From the NCBI GenBank assembly GCA_013297925.1, contig JAAFJC010000024.1, forward strand, positions 1 to 45,336: a DNA stretch of 45,336 nucleotides, written 5' to 3'. Below are positions 1 to 7,642 of this stretch, in pieces. Source of the DNA: Comamonadaceae bacterium. GTDB lineage: Bacteria; Pseudomonadota; Gammaproteobacteria; Burkholderiales; Burkholderiaceae_C. The first letter of the stretch is position 1. Every line of letters begins with the position of its first letter. Under the pieces are notes generated by a model. That model was given only the letters and a program-made list of their open reading frames with translations. It did no database searches and had not been told where the DNA came from. A program made the position numbers and the translations under genes.

Positions 1-1
1 T

Positions 2-832
2 CCACAGCTGCGCGAATGGATCATTTCTCAGGCGCAGGCCGGCTTCCCGGCGGATACGGTACTCAAATCCATGCTCGCTTCCGGGTGGCAGGAAGACGTG
101 GCTATCGCAGCCATGGAAACCACATTACAAGCGCATTTGCAAAGCACGCAATCTGCGTCTGCCCTGCCCTCGCCCGTTGTCGTGCCCGAGATGGCCGTGG
201 ATGATTCACCGCTGTACTTGCAGCTCGAAGATCGCAAAGTGAGCCTGCTCACTGCGATGAGCGATCCGAATATCGTGGTGATTGGCAATTTCCTCTCGGA
301 TGAAGAATGCGATGGCTTGATCGAAGGAGCCAAACCTCGCCTAGCGCGCTCGCTCACGGTCGAGACGAAAACGGGTGGCGAAGAATTGAATGCGGATCGC
401 ACGAGCAATGGCATGTTTTACGCACGCGCAGAAAATGAGCTGATTGCCCGCATTGAGCGAAGGCTTGCTCAGCTCACCCGCTGGCCGGTAGAAAACGGCG
501 AAGGTCTGCAAATATTGCACTACCGCCCCGGCGCAGAATACAAGCCGCATTACGATTATTTCGACCCGAACGAGCCCGGCACGCCCACGATTCTGAAACG
601 AGGCGGCCAACGCGTGGCGACGATCATCATGTATCTGCATGAGCCTGAAGCTGGCGGCGGCACGGTGTTTCCCGATGTGAAGCTCACCGTCGCACCGAAA
701 AAAGGCCACGCTGTGTTTTTTAGCTACGACCGCGCCCATCCCGTCACAAAGAGCTTGCATGGCGGCGAGCCTGTGGTGCGCGGTGAGAAATGGGTGGCGA
801 CCAAATGGCTGCGCGAAGGAAAATTTACTTGA
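2..832 (+). CDS. 2OG-Fe(II) oxygenase, prolyl 4-hydroxylase-like (5' end outside window)
   Basis: The reading frame is open from base 2, so the gene starts upstream; the first internal ATG is at 71. The C-terminal part is a typical P4H catalytic domain of the iron- and 2-oxoglutarate-dependent double-stranded beta-helix fold. The iron ligands are visible as the HYD of HYDYFD and the distal His in RAHPVTKSLH, and the Lys or Arg in RGEKWVATKW would bind 2-oxoglutarate. Family members hydroxylate prolines or similar residues in proteins; the substrate here cannot be told. The N-terminal segment (EWIISQAQAGFPADTVLKSM) is a helical extension often seen on bacterial homologues. It is a host gene, followed 51 bp later by the hydrolase gene on the same strand. 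Confidence 0.85.
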   Translation, partial: PQLREWIISQAQAGFPADTVLKSMLASGWQEDVAIAAMETTLQAHLQSTQSASALPSPVVVPEMAVDDSPLYLQLEDRKVSLLTAMSDPNIVVIGNFLSDEECDGLIEGAKPRLARSLTVETKTGGEELNADRTSNGMFYARAENELIARIERRLAQLTRWPVENGEGLQILHYRPGAEYKPHYDYFDPNEPGTPTILKRGGQRVATIIMYLHEPEAGGGTVFPDVKLTVAPKKGHAVFFSYDRAHPVTKSLHGGEPVVRGEKWVATKWLREGKFT

Positions 833-883
833 TAATCTGCACAAAACCGGCCAATCGCCGGCATAAATGCTGCGCGGAGTGCT

Positions 884-1768
884 ATGAAAATTAAAGCAAA
901 CGGTATCTCGATCGAGGTGCAAACACACGGCTCTCCCGAGCATCCCGCTGTGCTGCTCATCATGGGCTTAGGCATGCAGCTCATTGCTTGGCCTGCAGTA
1001 GTGATTGAGCCCTTGGTGCAAGCTGGCTACCGTGTGATCACGTTTGACAACCGCGATATCGGTTTGTCGCAGCACTTTGATCACCTCGGCAAACCCAACA
1101 TCGTCTGGGCAAGCATCAAGCGCAAGTTCGGATGGAGCATCCAATCCGCCTACACGCTGCAAGACATGGCGCGCGATGCCATCGGCATGCTCGATGCGAT
1201 GAACATCACAGCAGCGCATATCGTTGGCGCGAGCATGGGTGGCATGATCGCGCAACTCGTAGCCAGCAAAGCGCCCGAGCGCGTTCTTTCGCTCACCAGC
1301 ATCATGAGCAGCAGCGGCGCGCCGGGTTTGCCCGAGGCGAAGCCCGCCGTGATACGCGCTTTGATCAGCCGCCCAAAAAGTAGCAGCATGGAAGACATCA
1401 CCGCGCATTATGTGAAGCTCTTCGGCGTGATCGGCAGCCCCGCTTTTCCCGTAGAGCCGCAATTGCTCAAAGATCGCATCCGAATGGGCATCGAGCGCAG
1501 CTATCACCCCGAAGGCACGATGCGCCAGATGGTGGCGATTGCAGCAGACACGCACCGCCATGAAGCTATCCGGCGCATCACCGCGCCTACGCTCGTGCTG
1601 CATGGCTTGGCTGACGTGCTCGTTCCCCCCGCGCATGGGCGAGATACTGCGCAGCGCATTCCCGGCGCTCGCTTTGTCGGCATCGAAGGCATGGGGCATG
1701 ATTTCGCGCCCGGTGCAGTGGCGCAATGGTTGCCAGATTTTTTAAAGCATATTCATGAACACGCCTGA
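884..1768 (+). CDS. alpha/beta hydrolase
   Basis: This 294-residue protein has the alpha/beta hydrolase layout: an oxyanion-region GLGMQ near residue 28, DNRDIGLS at 55-62, the nucleophile elbow GASMGG with Ser117, an acid in [10 protein letters not shown], and the catalytic His in GMGHDF near the C-terminus. The DNRDIG pattern is common in hydrolases annotated as esterases or aclacinomycin methylesterase-like proteins, but the substrate is unknown. The ATG at 884 follows GGAG. The 3' end overlaps queF by 14 bp, so the two genes are probably co-transcribed. Host gene. Confidence 0.88.
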   Translation: MKIKANGISIEVQTHGSPEHPAVLLIMGLGMQLIAWPAVVIEPLVQAGYRVITFDNRDIGLSQHFDHLGKPNIVWASIKRKFGWSIQSAYTLQDMARDAIGMLDAMNITAAHIVGASMGGMIAQLVASKAPERVLSLTSIMSSSGAPGLPEAKPAVIRALISRPKSSSMEDITAHYVKLFGVIGSPAFPVEPQLLKDRIRMGIERSYHPEGTMRQMVAIAADTHRHEAIRRITAPTLVLHGLADVLVPPAHGRDTAQRIPGARFVGIEGMGHDFAPGAVAQWLPDFLKHIHEHA

Positions 1769-2612
1769 ACAATCCCAGCTCGGCAAAGCCAGCGCCTATA
1801 TCGATCAATACGATGCAGGCCTGCTCTTCCCCATCGCGCGCTCGGAGAAGCGCAGCGAGATCGGCATCACCGCCACGCTGCCTTTTATGGGCGCGGATTT
1901 ATGGACGGCGTTTGAACTCTCTTGGCTCAACAGCAAAGGCAAACCCCAAATCGCCATCGCCCAAATCACCATCCCCTGCGAATCGCCTTGCATCGTGGAG
2001 AGCAAAAGCGTCAAGCTCTATTTCAACAGCTTCAACAACACGCGCTTCGCTGGCAGCAATCACGGCGCAGATGAAGTACGCGAAGCCATTGCTTTAGACA
2101 TCGGCGCAGCAGTTTTCAGAACGCCACGCGGCGAAAGAAGAGTCGGCGTGCGCATCATCGCGCAAGAAGCTTTTCACGACGAGAAAGTGCAAGAGCTCGA
2201 TGGTGTGTTGCTCGATCGCCTCGATGTGGAATGCACGCATTACACCCCCGCCCCTCAATTGCTCAGCGCCGCAACCGATGAACAGCCCGTATCTGAGACC
2301 TTGGTCAGCCACCTGCTCAAAAGCAATTGCCTCGTCACCGGCCAACCCGATTGGGGCAGCGTACAAATCGAATACAGCGGCCCCCAAATCGATCAAGGCG
2401 GCCTGCTGCAATACCTCGTGAGCTTCCGCAACCACAACGAATTTCACGAGCAATGCGTCGAGCGCATCTACACCGATATCTGGGCAAAATGCCACCCCAT
2501 CAAACTCGCCGTCTATGCCCGCTACACCCGGCGCGGCGGTGTCGATATCAACCCATTCCGCACGAGCTATCCCCAGGCTTTGCCATCGAACATCCGCTCT
2601 GCTCGGCAGTAG
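1755..2612 (+). CDS. queF: NADPH-dependent 7-cyano-7-deazaguanine reductase QueF
   Basis: QueF reduces preQ0 to preQ1 with NADPH in the queuosine tRNA-modification pathway in the cytosol. The 285-residue length matches the long, two-domain E. coli type (about 280 residues). Two signature segments are visible: [17 protein letters not shown] around residues 82-98, and the catalytic segment [12 protein letters not shown] with nucleophilic Cys192 and Asp199. The start overlaps the upstream hydrolase by 14 bp, and the SD would lie inside that gene. A long QueF of this kind is typical of Beta- and Gammaproteobacteria and supports the host assignment. Confidence 0.95.
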   Translation: MNTPEQSQLGKASAYIDQYDAGLLFPIARSEKRSEIGITATLPFMGADLWTAFELSWLNSKGKPQIAIAQITIPCESPCIVESKSVKLYFNSFNNTRFAGSNHGADEVREAIALDIGAAVFRTPRGERRVGVRIIAQEAFHDEKVQELDGVLLDRLDVECTHYTPAPQLLSAATDEQPVSETLVSHLLKSNCLVTGQPDWGSVQIEYSGPQIDQGGLLQYLVSFRNHNEFHEQCVERIYTDIWAKCHPIKLAVYARYTRRGGVDINPFRTSYPQALPSNIRSARQ

Positions 2613-2682
2613 TTTGTTAATATTCCTGAGGTTCAACGTGAACCCTGCTATACGCTATTGCCTCTTGGAATCAAAGATCGTG

Positions 2683-3096
2683 TTAGATGTTAAGCGGCAA
2701 ACTAGAACGGCGACGGCGAGGAATGCTAGCTGGCCAGTACTTCTCATGCCAATCTCGTAAAAAGGCAGCAGTCTTTCGCATACGTTCAGAATCACTCAAC
2801 GAATCCACACGATATTCAATGACAAATGCCAGTACCGCCCCCGGCGTATTCAAGTATGGCGGAGGAGAAGTGGGCATCAGGAGCAAATCCTCTCCTGCAC
2901 GCGAAACATCGCTGACTGCCCAAGCCAAGAACTCAAGAGTGCGCCATCCCAGCTCTGATTTCGCTAATTCAAACTTAACCCAGGGAATCATGTACTCGCC
3001 ATGAGGCAGCGGTTCTGGTTCTCCTGAACTGACCCACTTGACAGCTTCGAAAAGTTTAATGGTTTCAGCTAGTTCTTTGATGGGTGTCTTGGTCAT
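2683..3096 (-). CDS. hypothetical protein
   Basis: I do not recognise this 137-residue protein. It has no signal peptide or membrane segment; the N-terminal half contains the pattern WVSSGEPEPLPHGEYMIPWVKFELAK (split here as WVSSGEPEPL, then PHGEYMIPWVKFE), followed by Trp-rich helices and a basic C-terminus (PRRRRSS). It converges with queF and looks more AT-rich than its neighbours. No strong SD precedes the ATG. It is host DNA, 275 bp from the prophage end, and could be a local horizontally acquired gene. Confidence 0.55.
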   Translation of the reverse strand: MTKTPIKELAETIKLFEAVKWVSSGEPEPLPHGEYMIPWVKFELAKSELGWRTLEFLAWAVSDVSRAGEDLLLMPTSPPPYLNTPGAVLAFVIEYRVDSLSDSERMRKTAAFLRDWHEKYWPASIPRRRRSSLPLNI

Positions 3097-3370
3097 GGCG
3101 CTCTAGGGTTTTAGTGAGGTCAATTCTGCAGCCGGATACAACAAAGGCGACATAGATTATTACCGCAGGTTGGACTGCAAAGCCTGACCCTGCACTGCAT
3201 TGCTACTTGTAGGAGCGCTTAACGACGCGCCAACCATCTATACCCGCTGCGTGATGGGTCTGAAAAAACGAAGCCTTTCGCTGGTCGGGCGCGGCAAACC
3301 CTGCACAGAACGCTACAGAGATCAGGAGCTCGTCGCTTGCGGCAAAGAGCACCAAAGAAGAAAGGCCTCG
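3097..3370. other. host intergenic region beside the prophage
   Basis: This stretch lies between the hypothetical gene and the target duplication. I see no RNA gene and no convincing CDS. When joined across the prophage to 45215 onward, frames on both strands stay open over the junction. A minus-strand frame ends in AEAFLLWCSLPQATSS, so the phage may have cut a short ORF or repeat of unknown meaning. Confidence 0.4.
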
Positions 3371-3375
3371 GCTTT
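3371..3375. repeat. 5-bp target-site duplication, left copy (GCTTT)
   Basis: GCTTT immediately precedes the TG of the element, and the same five bases follow the terminal CA at 45210-45214. Mu-family transposition makes 5-bp target duplications, so this pair fixes both prophage boundaries. Confidence 0.85.
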
Positions 3376-3460
3376 TGTAAGCGGACGCGTGGATTCAACT
3401 TTTTGGACGCATGGGGCTGAGTTTTGGGGCTTGCGTCCGACTTGTAACGATGCGTCCCAA
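3376..3460. repeat. left prophage end with four transposase-site-like motifs
   Basis: Within 85 bp there are four copies of a GCGTCC core: two inverted (GGACGC at 3383-3388 and 3405-3410, 22 bp apart) and two direct (3433-3438 and 3452-3457). The second inverted copy reads GGACGCATGGGG, the exact complement of CCCCATGCGTCC at the right end. In Mu, A protein binds three related sites at each end; these are the likely equivalents. Binding is inferred. Confidence 0.75.
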
Positions 3461-3481
3461 AGCTTACCGGTGGCAGGGAAG

Positions 3482-3490
3482 TTATCCACA
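3482..3490 (+). promoter_or_regulatory. DnaA-box-like nonamer near left end
   Basis: TTATCCACA is the consensus DnaA box. An identical nonamer in the same orientation lies near the other end at 44737-44745. A single box can occur by chance, so function is uncertain. Confidence 0.3.
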
Positions 3491-3557
3491 GGATGTGGTT
3501 GAAGCGGTTTACAGGGGGCTTCTGAGCCCATTCAAACGACATTCAAAGGCCAAAGAC

Positions 3558-3580
3558 AAAGCCCGCACTTGGCGGGCTTT
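3558..3580. terminator. hairpin terminator between late genes and left end
   Basis: AAAGCCCGC and GCGGGCTTT form a perfect 9-bp stem with a 5-base loop, and the A and T runs could serve as U-tracts in both directions. It lies 128 bp beyond the dam stop codon, where leftward late transcription should end before reaching host DNA. Confidence 0.7.
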
Positions 3581-3708
3581 GCTTCCACATACTGGCCACA
3601 ACGCATCAGCAACCCGACGCCGCGAGGGCTTCGCTCTTCACTTGGCAGTGGGCAGACTCGCTGCACACCGTGTATTTGTAGGTAATCTGGAAATTGGATT
3701 GTAGCTGC

Positions 3709-4491
3709 TCAGCCTTTGAAGTTGGTGATCAGCACCTCGCCCACCTCTTGGTTTTGTTTGGCGCTTAGGCTGTAGCGGGTCTTCACCGTCTCGATTTGGA
3801 AGTTGGCGAAGACCTCGCGAACGCCGGGCGTGTCGTTGAGGCTCATTATGAATTTGCCTTTGATGCCGTCGAGCTGGCTGGCCAGCGTGGTGAAGTCATC
3901 GCGGCTGAAGATTCCGTTGCCATAGTAGTTTTCGCAGCCCCAGTAGGGCGGGTCTAGGTAGAACAGCGTGGCGGGTTTGTCGAAGCGTTTGATGAGCTCG
4001 GCGTAGGGGCGATTCTCGATGAAGACGCGAGCCAGGCGGGCGTGGGCTTCGGCCAGATCGTCTTCGATGCGTAGCAGGTTGAGGCGTGGGCCGCCTGTGG
4101 CGGCTACGCCCCATGTTGCGCCCTTGACCTTCGCGCCGAAGGCGCTCTTGGCCAGATAGTAGAAACGCACGGCGCGCTGGATATCGGTGAGCGTATCAGA
4201 GGGCGTGGCCATGAAGCGATCCCACTCATCACGCGCCACCAGCAACCAGCGAAACTGCGCCACGAGCTCGGGCAGATGGTGCTTGACGCAACGATACAAC
4301 GTGACCAGCTCACGATTGATATCGTTGATGATTTCCACTTTGCTTTCCGGTTTTTTAAAGAGCACCCAAGCGGCCCCCGCAAACACTTCGCAATATGCCT
4401 GATGATCAGGCATCCGCTCGATGATGCGGTCAGCCAATTGGCTTTTGCCGCCGACCCACGCCAACGGACTTTTTCCTTGCACTGCTTTCAT
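3709..4491 (-). CDS. DNA adenine-specific methyltransferase (D12 class, Dam-like)
   Basis: This 260-residue enzyme would methylate adenine at N6 using S-adenosylmethionine. Motif I appears as PLAWVGGKSQL at residues 8-18 and the catalytic motif IV as FYLDPPYWG near residue 170, the order of Dam/D12 enzymes. The ATG at 4491 has a perfect AGGAGG five bases upstream. It is the last late gene and overlaps com by 62 bp. In Mu the equivalent place is held by mom, and in several Mu-like prophages by an adenine methylase. The likely job is to modify packaged DNA so that it resists restriction in the next host. The recognition sequence cannot be read from the sequence. Confidence 0.9.
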   Translation of the reverse strand: MKAVQGKSPLAWVGGKSQLADRIIERMPDHQAYCEVFAGAAWVLFKKPESKVEIINDINRELVTLYRCVKHHLPELVAQFRWLLVARDEWDRFMATPSDTLTDIQRAVRFYYLAKSAFGAKVKGATWGVAATGGPRLNLLRIEDDLAEAHARLARVFIENRPYAELIKRFDKPATLFYLDPPYWGCENYYGNGIFSRDDFTTLASQLDGIKGKFIMSLNDTPGVREVFANFQIETVKTRYSLSAKQNQEVGEVLITNFKG

Positions 4492-4663
4492 CCTGACCTC
4501 CTAGGATCAATGACGCTCGCTGGCGCTCGGGTTGGGGGCTCACGGCTTGTGGCACGGCCCTCAATACATTCAGTGCGCCGCAACGCGGGCACTTGATCTC
4601 CAACTTCACATACTCACCTGCTGCTAACTTGCGGTTGCAGCTTGCGCATCTGACTTCTTGCAT
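4430..4663 (-). CDS. com: Com-like zinc-binding translational regulator
   Basis: The 77-residue product MQEVRCASCNRKLAAGEYVK... contains CxxC-(x)15-CPRC, the zinc-finger arrangement of Mu Com (CxxC followed by ELEIKCPRC). Com of Mu binds mRNA and opens a hairpin that hides the start of mom. I chose the ATG at 4663, preceded by AGGTGA, because the conserved part starts there; the frame also runs further upstream. The basic C-terminal tail (ARKKSVGVGRRQK) could bind RNA. The gene overlaps the following methyltransferase gene by 62 bp in another frame, the classic com-mom arrangement. Confidence 0.88.
   Translation of the reverse strand: MQEVRCASCNRKLAAGEYVKLEIKCPRCGALNVLRAVPQAVSPQPERQRASLILGGQDESSARKKSVGVGRRQKPIG
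4490..4507 (-). promoter_or_regulatory. hairpin over the dam ribosome binding site and start codon
   Basis: On the mRNA strand, ATCCT pairs with AGGAT around the 8-base loop AGGAGGTC. The SD (AGGAGG) sits in the loop, and the first two bases of the dam ATG lie in the 3' arm. This is a good candidate for the translation-inhibition stem that Com would open, but the stem has only 5 bp. Confidence 0.5.
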
Positions 4664-4788
4664 GGCATCACCTATGATTGCCCTGCCTGAGCTCAGGTGG
4701 CAGGGTCTTCGGTCAATGCCGTGCGTGATCACGGCGGAGGCGGGGGCTCAAGGTGTTGACGCACCGAGAGCCTTCGCCCTGTCTTTTT

Positions 4789-5298
4789 TTACTCGGGCAC
4801 GTTGTGCCCACCAGATAGGTCGTGTTGATCGATCTGGCGTAGGAAGATTCGGCTGAACCATCTGCGGTACTTCTTGATGTACTTTGAATTTGCGGGCAGT
4901 CTGGCCAAGCGTTTGAGCCGTGGCGTAAGCAGGAGCTCCAGAGGGAAGAGTGCGCGCAGCCAGTTGATGAGGCGCTGGCGCTTGCTGTCTTCCTCGCCGT
5001 GCACAGGCCGAGCGAAGCGAAACCACTTGGGCACCTCAAGAAAAAGCAAAGTGCCAAGCGTGGTGTTGACCAGCACGTCATAGAGCAAACCTCGTACCAG
5101 CGTGATTCGGCCAAAGACTTGATCCATCTCACTGAGCGTGCCTTCTTTGCGGCGATCACGCAGGCCCATCACGGCGATGTACATCTCATAAAGCCGCTGC
5201 GTGATGTACCACAACGTCAGCAAGATCGTAGAGATCAGGCCGAGCGTGTTGCTAGTCGTCCAGAAGTGCCAAAACAGAAAAGCGATCAGCAGTTGCAT
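4789..5298 (-). CDS. predicted membrane protein, unknown function
   Basis: I do not recognise this 169-residue protein. The N-terminus is very hydrophobic (MQLLIAFLFWHFW..LGLISTILLTLWY) and can span the membrane once or twice. A second hydrophobic stretch (LVNTTLGTLLFLEV) lies near residue 80. The C-terminal half is basic (ARLPANSKYIKKYRRWF) and probably cytoplasmic. It sits between the tail-fibre genes and com, a place where phages often carry accessory genes, so membrane-level exclusion of other phages is possible but speculative. Confidence 0.7.
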   Translation of the reverse strand: MQLLIAFLFWHFWTTSNTLGLISTILLTLWYITQRLYEMYIAVMGLRDRRKEGTLSEMDQVFGRITLVRGLLYDVLVNTTLGTLLFLEVPKWFRFARPVHGEEDSKRQRLINWLRALFPLELLLTPRLKRLARLPANSKYIKKYRRWFSRIFLRQIDQHDLSGGHNVPE

Positions 5299-5305
5299 GG
5301 CGGCC

Positions 5306-5998
5306 TCACACCTGAATGTCTTTGTAGACTGATTGAATATCTGTAGGGGTGCGGCTCACGATGCCGCCGTAAAGCGTTTTGTAAGCAGCCTTCAGCCCAG
5401 CCTCTGTGGTGGCTCCAGCGATGCTGGCATGCTTAGTGAGATCAAGCAGATCTTGGCGAGCCGTCATGCAGGCCGCGAAGATGGGCGCGTTGCCTGCTTC
5501 TTTCGCAGCGAAACTGATCCCAATCAAGCGATTTAGCACGACCTCGCGCTGGGCGCGGGCTTGGGCGAGTAGTGCATCTTTGGCTGCTTTGAAACGTGCC
5601 TGCACTTTGATTGGATCAAGCTGCCATTGGCCATTCGTGAGAACATGATCGGGGGTTGGCGGCGGCGTGCGTGTGAGGCCGGTCACATCGGCCTGCACAT
5701 CGGTGATCTCGACGGCTTGGGCTTGCGCGTTGAACCAATCACCTCGGTTGTCTGGCAGCAGCAGCCATCCATTGGTCTCGCTCATGACGGCCACTTGCCC
5801 TTCTGGCGCTATAGGCGGTTTGCTTAGAGTAGCGTTAGCCGGCAGCAGCCACTTGTCAGCTTCGAGTGGGCTCGGATCAGCTTCGCCTACAGACATGAAG
5901 AGCCCGCTTTGATGGTCGTAGTTGTAGATCGCAGGCGCAGGCGCAGGATCGGGCGCGGAGACGGCGAGTGACGCCCCTTCATTTACTAAATCTGTCAT
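5306..5998 (-). CDS. tail fibre assembly-type protein
   Basis: This 230-residue protein follows the tail fibre gene by 9 bp and ends 7 bp before the next gene. The N-terminal part (IYNYDHQSGLFMSVGEADPSPLE...KWLLPANAT) matches the usual opening of phage tail fibre assembly proteins, which read YxYdxxtgxfxgxxxadxsPlexgvxllPaxa. The C-terminal part is helical (KAAKDALLAQARAQREVVLNRL). Such proteins act as chaperones for fibre trimerisation or attach to the fibre tip. AAGGA precedes the ATG. Assignment rests on the pattern and position. Confidence 0.75.
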   Translation of the reverse strand: MTDLVNEGASLAVSAPDPAPAPAIYNYDHQSGLFMSVGEADPSPLEADKWLLPANATLSKPPIAPEGQVAVMSETNGWLLLPDNRGDWFNAQAQAVEITDVQADVTGLTRTPPPTPDHVLTNGQWQLDPIKVQARFKAAKDALLAQARAQREVVLNRLIGISFAAKEAGNAPIFAACMTARQDLLDLTKHASIAGATTEAGLKAAYKTLYGGIVSRTPTDIQSVYKDIQV

Positions 5999-6007
5999 GG
6001 TGCGTCC

Positions 6008-7045
6008 TTAAAATTTGATACAAAAGAGCGAAGAAATGTTTCGCGGGCGATTCTCCGAAGCGATTCTTGGCGTGCCGTTTACGCCGTCGGTAATTGGCCC
6101 TGCGATACCGACATTGCCGCCGTTGACGGCATAGGTTGGATTGATCTCAAAAAAGCTAGTTCCAGAACCGACAGACAAGCTGGCATTTCTTGCGGTGTGG
6201 TGGTGACCTTGCATAGCGTCTAGTTGCAAGGTGCCGAAGGCTCTTGAGATGTCGATGCCACGGCCATCATCCCACGCGCGCGCAAAGCCTCCTCTAAAGT
6301 CTGGAATTCGGAAAGTCGTCGAGCCGTCGCCAACGCTGAAACGCCCTTCACTCCCAGCTGACCATGTGGCTTCCGAAACAAGACCTTCTGCATTCGCAAA
6401 TGCAAACAAGCTAGAAAAAGCAGTGCGAGAAAGCAAACTGCCATTTGCCTTGATGTAGCCGGTGGGCGCGCTGGTGCCACTGTGCACAAGCAAACTGCCA
6501 ACAGGTGCGCCGAGACCTGACGGCGCAGGATTGAGCAACACAAACCGATCATTCGGCTGATCAAAAATAAAATCCAGCCAATGCCCAGCGCCGGAGATCT
6601 CGCCTGGCGCGAGCGCTGCATTGTTAAGCTTAACGATCTGCTTAGCGGCCACAGCATCGACGGCGAGCGTGGGCGCGGCTGTGGTGTTGGCCGCAGTGGC
6701 GCGCAGGCATAGGCGCAGGCCGTTTTGCGCGGCTCCTAGAGCGGTGATATCGGGCGTGAGATCAGCGTTGTAGGCATCGGTGCCGGTGCGTGTGGCGATG
6801 CCGATGACGGCGGTTTGATTGCGGATCAGCATGTTGATCGCGTTGCGCAACTGCGTGGGCGTGGCGGCCGCAGGCGCGATGCCAGCAGCGGCCATCGTGT
6901 TGATGATCTCCTGCTGAACATCATCTGCCCACAAGTTACTGAAGAAGGTTGCAGGCTGGCCAGAGCCGGGATTGCCGGGGCTGAAGCCGTGCAAGCCCGG
7001 GCCGTGTTTATCGACCTGCTTGTTGCTCGTTTGAATCACATCCAT
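6008..7045 (-). CDS. tail fibre protein with collar-type domain
   Basis: The 345-residue protein is a short tail fibre. The N-terminal 90 residues (GLHGFSPGNPGSGQPATFFSNLWADDVQQEI) resemble the baseplate-attachment part of Mu-like fibres. Residues about 180-260 form a phage tail collar domain (PVGSLLVHSGTSAPTGYIKANGSLLSR). The C-terminal GRGIDISRAFGTLQLDAMQGHHHTA segment is the usual metal-binding His-rich tip found before fibre ends, and the product ends RPRNISSLFCIKF. It determines host binding. There is only one fibre gene and no DNA invertase nearby, so host-range switching by inversion as in Mu is not evident. Confidence 0.88.
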   Translation of the reverse strand: MDVIQTSNKQVDKHGPGLHGFSPGNPGSGQPATFFSNLWADDVQQEIINTMAAAGIAPAAATPTQLRNAINMLIRNQTAVIGIATRTGTDAYNADLTPDITALGAAQNGLRLCLRATAANTTAAPTLAVDAVAAKQIVKLNNAALAPGEISGAGHWLDFIFDQPNDRFVLLNPAPSGLGAPVGSLLVHSGTSAPTGYIKANGSLLSRTAFSSLFAFANAEGLVSEATWSAGSEGRFSVGDGSTTFRIPDFRGGFARAWDDGRGIDISRAFGTLQLDAMQGHHHTARNASLSVGSGTSFFEINPTYAVNGGNVGIAGPITDGVNGTPRIASENRPRNISSLFCIKF

Positions 7046-7063
7046 TTTTAATCGTCCTTTAAA

Positions 7064-7642
7064 TTACGGTGCGTAGGCAAAGAAGGCCTTGGTATGCGCG
7101 GGCTTGCGGCGGTTGACAGCGCATTCCAATTGCGTGTTGCCAAATGAGCGCAGAGGCTGATCGCAGGGCTGATCGCAGGCGAGTTCAATCACCGCCGTGC
7201 TCACGGGCACATTGAGCACCCATGCGCCTACGAACTCTTGGCCATTGACGGCTGAATTGCATGAATCCATGCAGGTCATGCCGCCCCATTCAGTGATGGT
7301 GCAGCCGGGGTAGCCCACGCCTGCCGCAATGCTTATCATGTAAGCGCGTGAGAGATTGCCTTTTGCGCTGATGCGCTGCATCAGATTGGCTCTGCGCTGC
7401 GCGAGCGTGGCGCTTGCGCCGCCGATGCATGCATCAGGCAAACCGTGATTGCGCTCCCAATCAGTGAAGGCCAGAGCGGCTTGATCTGGCTGATGCTCCA
7501 TGAGAATTGCATCGGCGCTGTCGGCCGCCACTTCAATTACCGCAGCATGAGCCGCCATCTCTCGGCGCACGCTTTGCGCTTGGCGATCATAGGCCTGCGG
7601 GGGCAGGCAGGCCAGCAGAGCATCGGTGAGATTGGTGGTCAT
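7064..7642 (-). CDS. Mu gp48-like baseplate/tail protein (YmfQ family)
   Basis: This 192-residue protein belongs to the Mu gp48/YmfQ (DUF2313) family. The N-terminal helical part (DALLACLPPQAYD, then DWERNHGLPDAC) and the central RISAKGNLSRAYMISIAAGVGYP are characteristic. In contractile-tailed phages it links the baseplate wedge to the fibre. It starts at an ATGA overlap with the gp47-like gene and precedes the tail fibre gene, as in Mu. Nine Cys residues, including pairs such as CDQPCDQP, are unusual for a cytoplasmically assembled protein. Confidence 0.88.
   Translation of the reverse strand: MTTNLTDALLACLPPQAYDRQAQSVRREMAAHAAVIEVAADSADAILMEHQPDQAALAFTDWERNHGLPDACIGGASATLAQRRANLMQRISAKGNLSRAYMISIAAGVGYPGCTITEWGGMTCMDSCNSAVNGQEFVGAWVLNVPVSTAVIELACDQPCDQPLRSFGNTQLECAVNRRKPAHTKAFFAYAP

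Noticed and set aside
3200-3502. + strand frame crossing the left prophage end
   Set aside because: The part beyond 3376 lies in the end-binding sites and cannot be a conserved protein; only the host half might be meaningful.
5306-7045. Invertible tail-fibre segment as in Mu
   Set aside because: Only one fibre and one assembly gene are present, no recombinase is nearby and I saw no flanking inverted repeats.
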